DNA from: Reticulitermes lucifugus
Lineage: Eukaryota > Arthropoda > Insecta > Blattodea > Rhinotermitidae
Direction of reading: 5' to 3'
Assembly (NCBI GenBank): GCA_026260175.1
Contig: JAKCWW010005919.1
Span: 1 to 34,455 of the forward strand
Length of the DNA stretch: 34,455 nt
Shown: positions 23,083 to 32,878 of the stretch, one piece after another
Numbering within the stretch: the first letter of the stretch is position 1
Layout: each line of letters begins with the position of its first letter
Notes under the pieces: generated by a model
Told to the model about the DNA's origin: nothing
Database searches by the model: none
The model's input: only the letters and a program-made list of their open reading frames with translations
Translations under genes and position numbers: made by a program

Positions 23083-23380
23083 CAAGAGTCCTTCCTGAGA
23101 AGCTAACAGGTCCTCAGCTAGTCAAGACATCCCCCCCATTTTATGGAACCCTAAGGTTCATTACGGCATTCACAAGCGCCCGCCACGTGTCCCTATCCTG
23201 AGCCAGAGCAATCCAGTCCATGCCCCCCCCCCACTTCTTAAAGATTAATTTTAATATTATCCTCCCATCTAAGCCTAAGTCTTCAAAGTGGTCTCTTTCC
23301 ACCAGGTCTCGCCACCAAAACCCTGTATGTACCACTCCTGTCCCCCATACGTGCCACATTTCCTGCCCATCGCATTCTTC
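23083..23380 (-). mobile_element. Non-LTR retrotransposon 3' end (reverse-transcriptase C-terminus plus 3' UTR)
   Basis: On the minus strand a 72-codon frame (23359-23141) ends in the residues [20 protein letters not shown] followed by MNLRVP and a stop. This type of ending is recurrent in repeat-derived hypothetical proteins of cockroaches and other insects, where it closes a reverse-transcriptase/endonuclease polyprotein. The sequence between the stop and 23083 (GGTTCATTACGG, CAGCTAGTCAAGA, CTGAGAAGCTAACAGG on the plus strand) would be 3' UTR and is partly repeated at 31030-31105. The copy is 5'-truncated, as LINE copies usually are. Exact clade not determined. Confidence 0.7.
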
Positions 23381-24559
23381 ATTTGATCACCCGTATAATA
23401 TTTGGTGTGGAGTACAGATCATAAAATTTCGTGACGTGGACAAGGACTACTTGACCTTTACCGCCTACAAGTATATGTGATTTGAATTGCATGTATATGA
23501 ATATTTGCTTGTAAATCACAATTCCACCGGCTAAAGATGCCTGCTAAATGTGCATAACAAGCTTTTAAAAACTTGGGACATGAAATTTGTGCTTCAAAGC
23601 GTTACTGGTTTCATCAAATGTCATTCCAGACTTAGAATTGTATGAATGGGCATTGTAGCACAAAGAAAGAAAGGTAGATAGAAATATAGAAAGAAAGAAG
23701 GAAGGAAAGAAAAAACTGAATTACTGCCCAGGGCAACATCTGTTTACAATTTTAAAAAGTACCAAATCATTAACTTAATTTATCCACTTACTTGTTCTTA
23801 CAGTGACACTTGTGTCATGGACTTCAAACTCTTCTGTTATTTTGTCTCTCAGTGTAGCAATAATTCATGAACACTGCACACACAACAAACACAGTATCTG
23901 CACAACACTTTTCTTCTTTATTGCTTAATACGCACCACTTCTACACTTTCTAGCCACTCTACATGGCCATCATGGGGCAGTTCTCAAATATAAGCCACAA
24001 AAAACATGAGAGCACAAAGATTTAAGAATTCTTGTAGACAAGAAAATTACAATTGCGGCCTAATTCGATAATATTTCGTAGCACGGTAAAAAAAACTGCA
24101 AAACATGCTCAGTTATTTGCTTTTTCACACGAATGTAATAATAAAATTTCACTTACAACGATCCATTTCTTACATTTCGCGGTTAATTCCTGTCGACCAT
24201 ATTGCCATACGCATATGTTCACGGAGGTCCGTGGCGTAAGATGGCAGCACCAGCCACAGTCGTGGGCGTTCATGTCGAGTCATCTATAGGGGACAAACTG
24301 GAACGATACATCTAACCAGCATAACCAACGTCAAAATTTTCAACTTTAAATCTCTGTATTATCTACGTTATTTCGATCTACGTAATAAATTCTAGAGCGC
24401 TGTACACGCATACTTCCGTAAATGGATACAGGCGTACGTGCCTACGTATGTACATGCGTACGTGCATATGTGCGTACATACCACATATATTCAGATTATG
24501 CATTTCCTATGATCTCTTTACGACGTATAAAAAGATCACGTTCTGCCGTCTGTGACCCG
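23381..24559. other. Intergenic DNA, nothing recognised
   Basis: AT-rich. It includes a GAAA/GGAA microsatellite at 23662-23715 and an ACGT-rich alternating stretch at 24430-24480 (CGTACGTGCCTACGTATGTACATGCGTACG), which can form small hairpins. Confidence 0.6.
23662..23715. repeat. (GAAA)n purine-rich microsatellite
   Basis: Repeated AAAG/GAAG/GATA tetranucleotides over about 54 bases, imperfect. Confidence 0.75.
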
Positions 24560-25060
24560 ACCCGTGACTGAATGGTTTTTTCGATTTTCACGAAACACGA
24601 TATTGGAGTTTTTACGAAAGTTGTCGAGCAACAGTGAGTTTCGTGAAAGTAGGTTGAGTAACAGTCACGCTTTACTTCATAGCGAAACTAAATTCTACTC
24701 ACACTTTTCATATTTCACGACCGATTTGGATGAAATTCGATATAACAAATATCCAATTAATGCTGTGGAAGAAATGTGAGTTTCGCGTAAACCAGTGCAG
24801 TGACAGTCACAATTTACTGACTGACATAAATTCATTCTTCCCATATTTTCTATATTCTTCATCCTGTTTAAAAATAGGTCGGTATAAGGGATGTCCATGA
24901 AAATTCATTGAATGAATTTCGAAGAAACTCGGCACAATGAAATACATACTTTACTTAGAGGTGAAATGAATTTCTGTCAATACTTCTCGCATTCATTGTC
25001 CGTTTGGATGAAAATCTGTGTAAGAGATATGCACATAGTGCGGTTGAGCACTGACCGTTT
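24560..25060. repeat. Diverged tandem repeat, period about 140 bp
   Basis: A block near TTTTCATATTTCACGACCGATTTGGATGAAATTCGATATAAC at 24705 recurs in altered form near 24848 (TTCTATATTCTTCATCCTG) and 24988 (CGCATTCATTGTCCGTTTGGATGA), with a weaker form near 24572. Between them GTGAGTTTCGTGAAAG...ACAGTCACGCTTTACT (24630) matches GTGAGTTTCGCGTAAA...ACAGTCACAATTTACT (24775). The spacings of about 134-142 bases indicate three to four old satellite-like units. Confidence 0.6.
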
Positions 25061-25255
25061 GTGAATTCTGTAAAAATTAGGCTAGGATATCTATGCTTTT
25101 CTTATGGGTGTAGATAAAGTAAATAAAATTTAATTGTGTATTGTTGGGCCGCATAATAGTCTCCATTCAAAGAACACTTTGGTTAGGTATGCGTGCTATG
25201 ACAATTTTTAATCTTCCTTTATTTTAGGATTTCTACTTGCTTTGTGTTAAACATG

Positions 25256-25311
25256 TTATTCATATAATTCCAACTAAATTCAAGTGCACTTAGTAGGAAT
25301 TATATGAATAA
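25256..25311. repeat. Strong hairpin, 21-bp arms
   Basis: The left arm TTATTCATATAATTCCAACTA (25256-25276) and the right arm (25291-25311) are complementary except for one base, around a 14-base loop. No T run follows, so it is not a terminator. It may be a tiny MITE or the end of a larger palindrome. Confidence 0.8.
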
Positions 25312-25542
25312 ATGTCATAGGATATCATTGGAAGGGCATGATGTTGACAGGCAGTACTGTTGGAGACAGTTTGTTGCCACTCTCTGTGACTGTTCAATAT
25401 TTGTGTTGAGCATTGGAAAAGGGTTCATTCATATTGCCTAATATAGAGACCAAAAACTTAAGGACGAGAGTCCCTCATGAGAAGCTTGGAGTTGCTTAGC
25501 AAATTATTGTAGTTTATAGAAACTGAAGATAAAAACACAAAT

Positions 25543-25700
25543 AAATAACATAACATAACATAACCTACCCAAACCAAACCAGACCAAACCAAGACTAAAA
25601 GACCTAAAGACTTAGAGAGATAAAGTCCTAGAGACCTGAAGTGCCAAATAAATAAACAATCTAACCTAACTTACCCTAACCTATCCTAACATAAACCTAA
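25543..25700. repeat. Degenerate CCTAA/ACATA-rich tract
   Basis: ACATAACATAACATAACC and later CTAACCTAACTTACCCTAACC resemble decayed copies of the insect telomere unit (TTAGG/CCTAA), interspersed with AAACCAAACC and AGACCTAAAG motifs. The resemblance is compositional and no pure telomere array is present. Confidence 0.5.
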
Positions 25701-25790
25701 TGACCAAAATGACCGAAGTGACCAAAATTACCTAAGTGGCCAAAGTGACCAAAGTGAAGAAAGTGACCAAACTCACCAAAATGACCAAAT
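25701..25790. repeat. 9-bp minisatellite, ten units in phase
   Basis: Exactly ten 9-mers of consensus TGACCAAAG occur without any indel. The variants are TGACCAAAA, TGACCGAAG, TTACCTAAG, TGGCCAAAG, TGAAGAAAG and others. The preserved length suggests recent expansion or tolerance of substitutions only. Confidence 0.9.
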
Positions 25791-27513
25791 AATAAGAAAG
25801 TTGAAAACCACTGTGCTAGCCAGTGTCTTTGTTGTACTTGTTTGACAAGCGTGACTGCATTCCAGTCTTACCACAGAATTTTTGTGTGTGTCTTTTTAAG
25901 TATATTATATTGTGCTCTGTATTATATTTTTCTGTAGGAAAAGTTACCAGAGGAGATGGAGAGGACACTGGCATTAGGAAAGAGAAGGAACTCTTTGCTG
26001 TCATGGTGAAACTTTTCCCACAGGAACTAAGAGTACTTACCTCAGCACTGTCCTGGAACAAGTTAGTGTTCAAGTATAATTTTTATAATTTAAAATAACA
26101 GACTTTGTGTGAAGGATGTGCATTGTTCTGTTATGGTTGATAATGCACTACACTGCATAATAAAATAAAGTGTTCACCAAAAGGTTACAAAATTAAGAAG
26201 GAAGGAATTGGCAGGGCATGTGGCATGCAAGGGAGGTTTCAGAAATTATATGCTTTGTAGGTCAGAGAAACTGAGTCAAAGAGAAGGCAGTTCACTGGCC
26301 ATTGTTCACAACTCATGGGAGGGGATTAGTTGAGGGCCTAGACATAGATGGAAGATACTAACATTATCTTACATAAGGTGTGATGTTCCTGATGGGATTG
26401 ATCTGCTTGTAAACTACAAATGAATGACCATGCTCTATGTAATGTGGGAAGCTCCTGTACTTGTTGGGCAACTGCTTGCTTTACAAGAAGGCAGTGCTGT
26501 GGGCTGGATGACCAAGGAATCATCCATCAATTTCAGGCAGGGGAAAAGTGTTCTCTCATCTTCAAAGCATCCAGACAACCTGTGATGCCAGTCCAGCCTC
26601 CTATTCAGTCAGTGCTCAGGGTATAGTGCCTGATCTAGGAAGCAAACCACTTATCTCTGTCTAGTGCCAGGGTTAAGAATGTGTGGAGCTGAATGTGCTG
26701 TACCTCCTCACCCATCTAAACCGTCATTGTGTGGTGCTTAATGAACATGGAGACAGCTTTAGCCATGTATGAAGTGTTTTTATGTTAATGAGTTGAGTTG
26801 CTCACAGCACAAACTGTTGTATGAGCAATAAGAGGTTGATTACCATTTAAAAATCATGTATTTGTTCACAGGCAACAGTGACAAAATGCCTTTCCAAGTG
26901 ATGAAGAAAGACCATGTGGTCGCTGTCTGTGCACACTGTCGCCTGGGACCTTGATGACTGCAGGTTGAACTCGTATTCTGTATTACACTTTGTGTTGTTG
27001 TTTTGTGTGTTGACTGTTGTGTCGCACTGGGCAATGCTGCAGCTTTAGTGTCTTAGTGTTGTGTGAACTGTGAAGAAAATATTGCCATCAGAAATGAAGT
27101 TTCTTATTCATGTAATCATAGTTAGGGAATACGTATTTAATTTATTTCATGTGGTGACAGTTGTGTATAATAGAGGCAGTTGTTTTTACTTCGAGAATGT
27201 TCAACATTGTAAGTTCTTTTGAGTTGGTGATTCTTTTTGTGATATCATTTTAGTAGAACTTTTAAATTAATTGTATGTTGTCCTAACCCTAAAGTGTGTA
27301 TTTATACTGATAATGTTTGTAAACAGGAAGTGTTCCACATCTCGTTTTCTCAGTATTTCGAGAGGCAAAATATGAGAAATGTGTACACATTTGGTGGAAA
27401 AAGAATGTGGTATTAAATACTGTGACTTAAAAAAATACTGCACTTACTGTAATTCAGTTTTCCCGGTGTGGCATTTCCATCCACGCTTCACTTGTTCTTT
27501 ATATTCTTTGGTA
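25791..27513. other. Intergenic DNA, possible weak exon-like pieces
   Basis: The base composition becomes TG-rich on the plus strand, like the introns of the downstream gene. Splice-acceptor-like sites occur at 25937 (TTTTTCTGTAG) and 26869 (TTGTTCACAG), each followed by short open sequence. I cannot link them into a gene with consistent phases. Confidence 0.45.
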
Positions 27514-27722
27514 AAGGATTTGAGGTGTTCACAGTGGTTAGGATTCATAATGCAGTAGGGGTTAGGACACCGTGTAGTCTGGTACATGGTTATGAATGTT
27601 TTGGAGGAGCATTCTGTGTCTGTCTTCACAGGCAGTCAGAAGATGGAGGCAATATAACCTGACCGCAACCTCAGTACCCACCAGTCAGACTACACAGTCC
27701 CATACCTCAGAAGACTGTAATT
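27514..27722 (+). mobile_element. Fragment of a LINE-type interspersed repeat
   Basis: The plus-strand frame at about 27515-27659 reads FEVFTVVRIHNAV, then TPCSLVHGYECFGG and RQSEDGG before a stop. This signature (FEVFTAV... TPCSLV.GY..FGG... SEDGG) recurs in repeat-derived hypothetical proteins of many insects. The copy is short and has lost most of its source element. The following CAGTCAGACTACACAGTCCCATACCTCAGAAGAC belongs to the same repeat. Confidence 0.55.
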
Positions 27723-27760
27723 CTGAATCTTAATATTCTGCATTTTCCATGCCTTGTATC

Positions 27761-27915
27761 ACTAATACAAAACAACTGAATACGTTTATTAGGGAATATA
27801 TATACTATATTATTTTACATTATATTTTGATGTGAGCAGAAATATGTTGGAGAAAATATAATGTAAAATAATTTTTCCTAATAAGTGTATTTAGATGGTT
27901 TGTAATAATTTGGAA
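27761..27915. mobile_element. Palindromic MITE-like element
   Basis: The left arm (27761-27828; ACTAATACAAAACAACTGAA, then GTTTATTAGG and ATTATTTTACATTATATTTT) is matched by the reverse complement of 27850-27915 (ATTATTACAAACCATCTAAA, then CTTATTAGG and ATTATTTTACATTATATTTT). The arms are about 65 bases and the loop about 20. The left arm has an extra TATATATACTAT. The size and full-length inverted repeat fit a fold-back MITE. No certain target-site duplication. Confidence 0.7.
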
Positions 27916-27989
27916 GTTTGCTATTTTTAGTACCATTATGATTGAAGCGAGGGTGAAGTAGTGGGTATGGTAAAGCAGGAGGATGCTTT

Positions 27990-28346
27990 GCCGATAACAT
28001 GCTACATAGTTCTATAAGTTACTACCAGGAGAAATCTTTACCCGCACCCAGTGAGCCTTGCCGGCTACAGTAACGCACGAAGGTGCCGCATACGGCAGTG
28101 TAGTTTCACGTTTCCACGGAGTTTCCAATCTGTTTAAGGTATTAATCTGTGCTTTATAACAGCTACCCACTGTCTACACTTAGCGGCTTCCGTGACTAGA
28201 GGCACTAGATAATCTGTGCAAGAGGCTATCTTGTTGATAATTTGTGATCTTGTTCGTAGACGATTAATGAGAAGGAGTTTAGATCCACGTGTGTCAGCGT
28301 GAGTCTGTGATTGAGTGACGGTAATAGCACCGATTGAAAGTGTTGT
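27990..28346 (+). promoter_or_regulatory. Probable promoter and 5' UTR of the PELP1 gene
   Basis: This stretch is richer in CpG (CCCGCACCC, GCCGGCTAC, AACGCACGAAGGTGCCGCATACGGC) than the DNA on either side and lies directly upstream of the first coding exon. No TATA box at a convincing place. The transcription start cannot be fixed from sequence alone. Confidence 0.35.
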
Positions 28347-31300
28347 ATGTTAAACATGGATGGGATGTTGAGTTTGTTTGAAACTGTTGCTCAGTCCGAT
28401 TGTCATAATGTACTTTTACAGACTTTCTTGAAAACATGCACAGAACATCAGGCATTTGTAACTAAGGTAACCCACTTTTACTGCCCAATACATTTTATGG
28501 TGCGTTTAAGCAGGGCAGCTTTAACTTTGGCCTTGTTTATGTAAATCAGATGCTATGAAATTTTGAATGTTAATATTATATATAGCAGGAAAATGCTGTT
28601 GTTCCTTGTTGTGCACGTATACTACAAGTATTGGCTTGCGATTCTCTGTTGCAGGCCCCTGTTGTCATACAATCAGTAGTGGCACATATCAACGGTAAAC
28701 TAAATTCCTCAGCTACCAGGTACAAACTTTGCGTCTTTCACGAATCTTGTATTGTGATAAGAGTAGGTATACCCTAAGGGATTTTTTCGAGGAATAAATT
28801 TAAACTGCGGTGACAACTTATAACCGTTCCTGAATTTGGGCTTTATTTACATCTAGGAAGTGTAACATAAATCTTCGAACCTATGGAGACAGTAATCTGT
28901 CTCCGAATCGGTTAGTACCTTATGTTGCGTTGCACTTTTAAATTCTCTCAGTTTCCTGTATAATGTTTTATTATAGAAACCTTGTCACATTTGTATATCA
29001 CTGCCATATAATGTTGGTTTTATCAGCTATGACAAAGTCTTGCACACAAGATGTCTTCTGAGGGTCAATTTAAACCGTTGTTCATAGAATATGCCAAACC
29101 CTTTATGCTACTTGCACTATACCTGAAGTAACATATTTTAATTCCAGGTATGATGGCCTCCTTTTGCTTAAAACATTCTTGCCACAATGTTCGGTAGAAA
29201 TATTTGGAGAGAATGTAATATTCTGGATGCAGCAGTGTCTAAAAAGTGTAGAAGGAGGACAGAATAAACATGCATTGGCCAATGTCTCATACCAAGTGCT
29301 CAGTAAGAAAATATTTTTAGGACTACATTAATTTTGAAATTATTTTCCTCTAAACCATATTAGTTTTATTTTAACTCCCTAATATATGGGACCAGGGTTA
29401 ACATAGTCTGTTTAGGGGAACTAGGCTGGCAGAGGCAAGAGATTTTTCTCTTTGGTGAAATGTCCAGACTGGTTATGGGGTCCACCCAGCCTCTTATTAA
29501 TTTGGTACCTTGTGCTCTTTCCCACACGGGCCAAGAGTTCAGGGTGTGAAGTTGACTATTCAGCTCCAACTAGTGCTAAAGTTAAGAGAGAGTGGAACTG
29601 TACCTCCACTTTCTCATATGTCTTCATGTCATGCACAGCAACAACTTTATCTTTACCTTAATGGTCTTGTCTCTACAAAATAAATATTCTACATATGCTT
29701 CTATTAAATTATTATCTTTTCATGATAAAAATATTTGTAGCACTCCATTGTATAATAAATTTGTTAAGAGGTTATAGTTTTTGTTTTGTTGATTTCCATT
29801 TTCTTTTTTATGTGTCACATGCTTTCAGAAATTCTATTACAAATGTCAGAACAGATGCCAGAAATGAAGAGAGTTATCAGTGGAAATGTGGTGACAAAGA
29901 TAATTGATAACATCCAGCAGATTTCCACTCAGGAGGTATTGTATTAATGAAGTTTCAATAATTCCTTAATGCATATTAATAAAAGCTGGATTCATGGAAT
30001 GTTACAATGCATTTGGATTACACCTTTTTGTCTGTCATCAGTAATAGTGGCCATCATTGCCCTTATGTTGGCTGTCATGATGGCATATTTTCTGTTCATA
30101 ATGTAGATACATACTCTCATCCGTCATTGAACGAGTACTTTACATATAAGTATTTGCCAGAACAAGTGATACATATGCTTAATTCCTTTAGTTAAGACAA
30201 GGGAACTCGAGCAAGTAGCATGTCTGCAAGCACGTCGAATCACGTTTTTTGTCATACGATCTTACTCTTACGGAATCGTAAGTGTGTCAGTGTGAGTTTT
30301 GTATTCTTAGTGTTTATACACATCTCTAAGTGCTCCTACTTTGATGCCTTTCATCAGTATTCATCGGCACTGTTTTGTGAAACATGGGTCCAAAATGCAT
30401 TGCTGGTAGAAAGAAACAGCAGCTACCAAATTTCAGTGCTTCAAGTGCAAAGTCAGCCTGCGTACAGATGTGCAATGTTAAAATTCTAAATCACAGTTTG
30501 GTCAAAGTATAAGAAGGGGAGTAGAAATGCAAGTGGTGTACATTTGGATTTAAAAAATAGTATTGTGTTTTATTGCAGGAATCAATCATCTGTTTGTGGA
30601 AACTGATCTTATGCTATTAAGAAAAACACTGTAATTCAGTAGTGTATTTTCTTTTATTTATTTTATTAGGAGTAGTTCCAAAGCTATTTACATGTTTTCA
30701 GTACTAATACCATTACTAATTGAAACTCTTGAGTCATGATCTTGCCATCAGCCACATAGTATGGGGGACTTAAATTTCTATCCCCAGTTGATAATGCTTA
30801 ATTAAAAATATTTGAAACATATAATTTCAATTGTGTATTTAAATTAATTTGAAATTAATGTGAACTTAATAAAGTAAGTTGCACTGCTGGTGTATTTTTA
30901 AGATCTTTATTTCTAATTCGCTTTCTTGCAGGCTTCATTATCAATGCTCGAGTGTTTAGAAGTGCTCATGTGTAACTATGGCCCATCATGTGGACAGCAG
31001 AAGGTAAAATAATAGGAACTAGCTTCATGATGCACAGTTCTTGAGAAACTAGTAGTCACCCAGCTAGTTAAGGTGCTTTTGTGGAACTCAGAAGGTTCAT
31101 TACTTTTGTTGCGTGGGCTTGGGCTCTAACCTGGGCTACACTTTCAGATCCTGTTTTTGTGAGATCTCAGTGCTATTCCCCATAAGCCTCTGTAATTCTT
31201 TTATGGTTTTCTGTGTATGGTAATGTACTTAAAATAAATATTGGAACAGTTGCTTTATCTCACGTGCAACACGTGTGCTTCTTTGAAGCTTTTCTGTGGC

Positions 31301-32207
31301 CTTTATTTTTCAATTTGGTTGTTGGAAGTCTCATTTTGTGAAGCAGGTCAGATGTGAACTCTGATGCTACATTTAATGTTAACAGTTGAATGAATTCAGG
31401 TACTGCTTCTCTATATAAGCCATTACATACTGTGTACTTGTCAATGTGTGTGTGTTTTTCTAGACATATTTGTCTGTAGGCATAAACTATTCAGTGACAA
31501 TCCATGTACACTGCATGCTTATGTCATTCTCCCTGTGTGCACTCTGTTGGTCCAAATATGAACTCATAAAGTTGTAGCATTTACTTTAATGCCTGCACTG
31601 AGAACAAAATTAGGAATTTAGACCATTACAGTCAGGGAGAAATACTCGTTACACTGCTGTCATTATATTGTTTCATCTTATTTGTGAACAAAAGGATGTT
31701 GATAAGTGGTCAGTTCTGCAGCCAGCTGTTGTATGAACCCATGATGTTATTTTGTTGCAGAGTGTGGTGGAGAAGTGTGTGCTGCAGTATGTAGATACCA
31801 GTGATATTAATGTAATTAAAAGAATTGCTCATTGTGTGGCATTCCTTCCTTTACTTGGTGGTGGCGGTCCACTGGGAGCCAGTCATGTGTCAAGATGGAA
31901 GCAAGAACAGCAGAAAGTGTGTGCAACACTTCACTGTTTTCTGGATGAGCTGTTTGACAATGTCAGAGAAATACCGGTATGCTCTATGTTTATTTGGAAA
32001 AGTGAAGTTACATTCTTCAGTTTCAGAAGTAATTTTGTAATTAACACTGTCCTTGCTGCTTTTGTTCTTTCAGAGCTCTCGAAACTCAGTGACATCAGGT
32101 CAGGCGTTGTCTCTTCCACCCATTTCAGAGAGCACACCTCTCCTTAGAGTTTATCAGTTGATGGCCAGATTTATTAATGTCTCGAAATTCCTGCAAGCAT
32201 TGCTTAT
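28347..32207 (+). CDS. PELP1: PELP1 homologue (RIX1 domain), 5' part, exons 1-7
   Basis: Seven exons join in one frame: 28347-28466 (ATG at 28347 or, preferred by family, 28356), 28655-28719, 29148-29302, 29829-29935, 30932-31003, 31761-31976 and 32074-32207. All introns are GT-AG and their phases (0, 2, 1, 0, 0, 0, then 2) fit. From the second ATG this gives 286 codons plus two bases; the rest of the gene lies past the window, as the family is usually about 800-1,100 residues. The RIX1-type helical repeat domain is visible: RYDGLLLLKTFLPQ (exons 2-3), LSMLECLEVLMCNYGPSCG (exon 5), and FLPLLGGGG followed by SHVSRWKQEQ and ATLHCFLDEL (exon 6), in the same order as in vertebrate PELP1. PELP1 acts in the nucleolus with TEX10, WDR18, SENP3 and LAS1L in ITS2 processing and 60S maturation (rixosome); in vertebrates it also binds nuclear receptors. 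Intron 5 carries a retrotransposon fragment. Confidence 0.85.
31030..31105 (-). mobile_element. Retrotransposon 3' UTR fragment in PELP1 intron 5
   Basis: TTGAGAAACTAGTAGTCACCCAGCTAGTTAAGG, GTGGAACTCAGAAGGTTCATTAC matches 23090-23165 (CTGAGAAGCTAACAGGTCCTCAGCTAGTCAAGA, ATGGAACCCTAAGGTTCATTAC), in the same orientation. It is a short 3'-end relic of the LINE-type repeat described at 23083-23380. Confidence 0.5.
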
Positions 32208-32466
32208 GTAAGTAGAGAATATAGCATATAAACTCATAGTAAATGAGGTGAAAACTACAACTTGTGGTTGGGAAGGTTGGAGAAGGGGGGGAGGGGTGCA
32301 CATTCTGGTTCAGTGCAGTGCTAGAAGTTGGCAGCTAAAAAAATTGTGACACTTATTGCACTAAATTGAGAGGATGTATTTTTGTAATACTTTTTACTGT
32401 GGACACCAATTTTATCTAGTAGTGCAAAAATGTAAGTCTTGAGGACCTTCCAGTAGGATTTAGAGT
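32208..32466. other. PELP1 intron sequence
   Basis: Begins with the donor GTAAGT after exon 7. No further exon is visible before the window ends, since the remainder is occupied by the hammerhead-like motif and the antisense pseudogene. A G-rich run (GGGGGGGAGGGG) is at about 32286-32297. Confidence 0.6.
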
Positions 32467-32511
32467 GGTTTCCCTAAAGATGGCCAAGAAGGCTGAAACT
32501 TGTAGGAGGCC
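32467..32511 (+). ncRNA. Hammerhead-ribozyme-like motif, mutated core
   Basis: The order is GGTTTCC (32467-32473), CTAAAGA (32474-32480), one extra T, stem II arms GGCC and GGCT around loop AAGAA, GAAA (32495-32498), C-TT-G, triplet GTA (32502-32504), then GGAGGCC (32505-32511). Stem I pairs all 7 positions, two of them G-U. Stem II pairs 4 of 4, one G-U. The arrangement equals that of the minus-strand motif at 16491-16536. The core has A where the conserved G of CTGANGA is expected, so this copy is probably inactive. It lies in the intron following PELP1 exon 7. Confidence 0.45.
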
Positions 32512-32878
32512 TTGAATAATAAATGTACTTGTGATCTACAAATTTGTGTAATTTGGTGGTTGCATTATTAGATGAGAGGATGTAGTTGTATCTGTAGTTT
32601 GTTTTCTTCAGTGGTGGCTTTTGTTGAACCATGTTTGTGCAGTTAGTTCAAGGCTGGACAGTCTCCTTCCAGCTATTACACTGTACAACAAATTTTGACA
32701 TTTTGTCTGCTTCGGAATCAAAATATGTTTCCCTTTATAGATTTTGGGACGCTGAACACGAAAATGGTCACGAAAAGGCTTGATTGGCTACAGTTTCAAA
32801 AAAAAATTATCTAACTTAGTTATACATGCCTTACATACTATATTCTTGACATAGTGTATACTGACTGGCTTGCCTTGA

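Noticed and set aside
25543..25700. An interstitial telomere array
   Set aside because: Only scattered CCTAA-like words occur, without a run of perfect units.
25816..26098. An exon after the acceptor-like site at 25937
   Set aside because: The frame is open on both strands with no donor in a matching phase and no recognisable protein.
29452..29661. Frames inside PELP1 intron 3 as extra exons
   Set aside because: Exons 3 and 4 already join in phase, and including this stretch would add stops.
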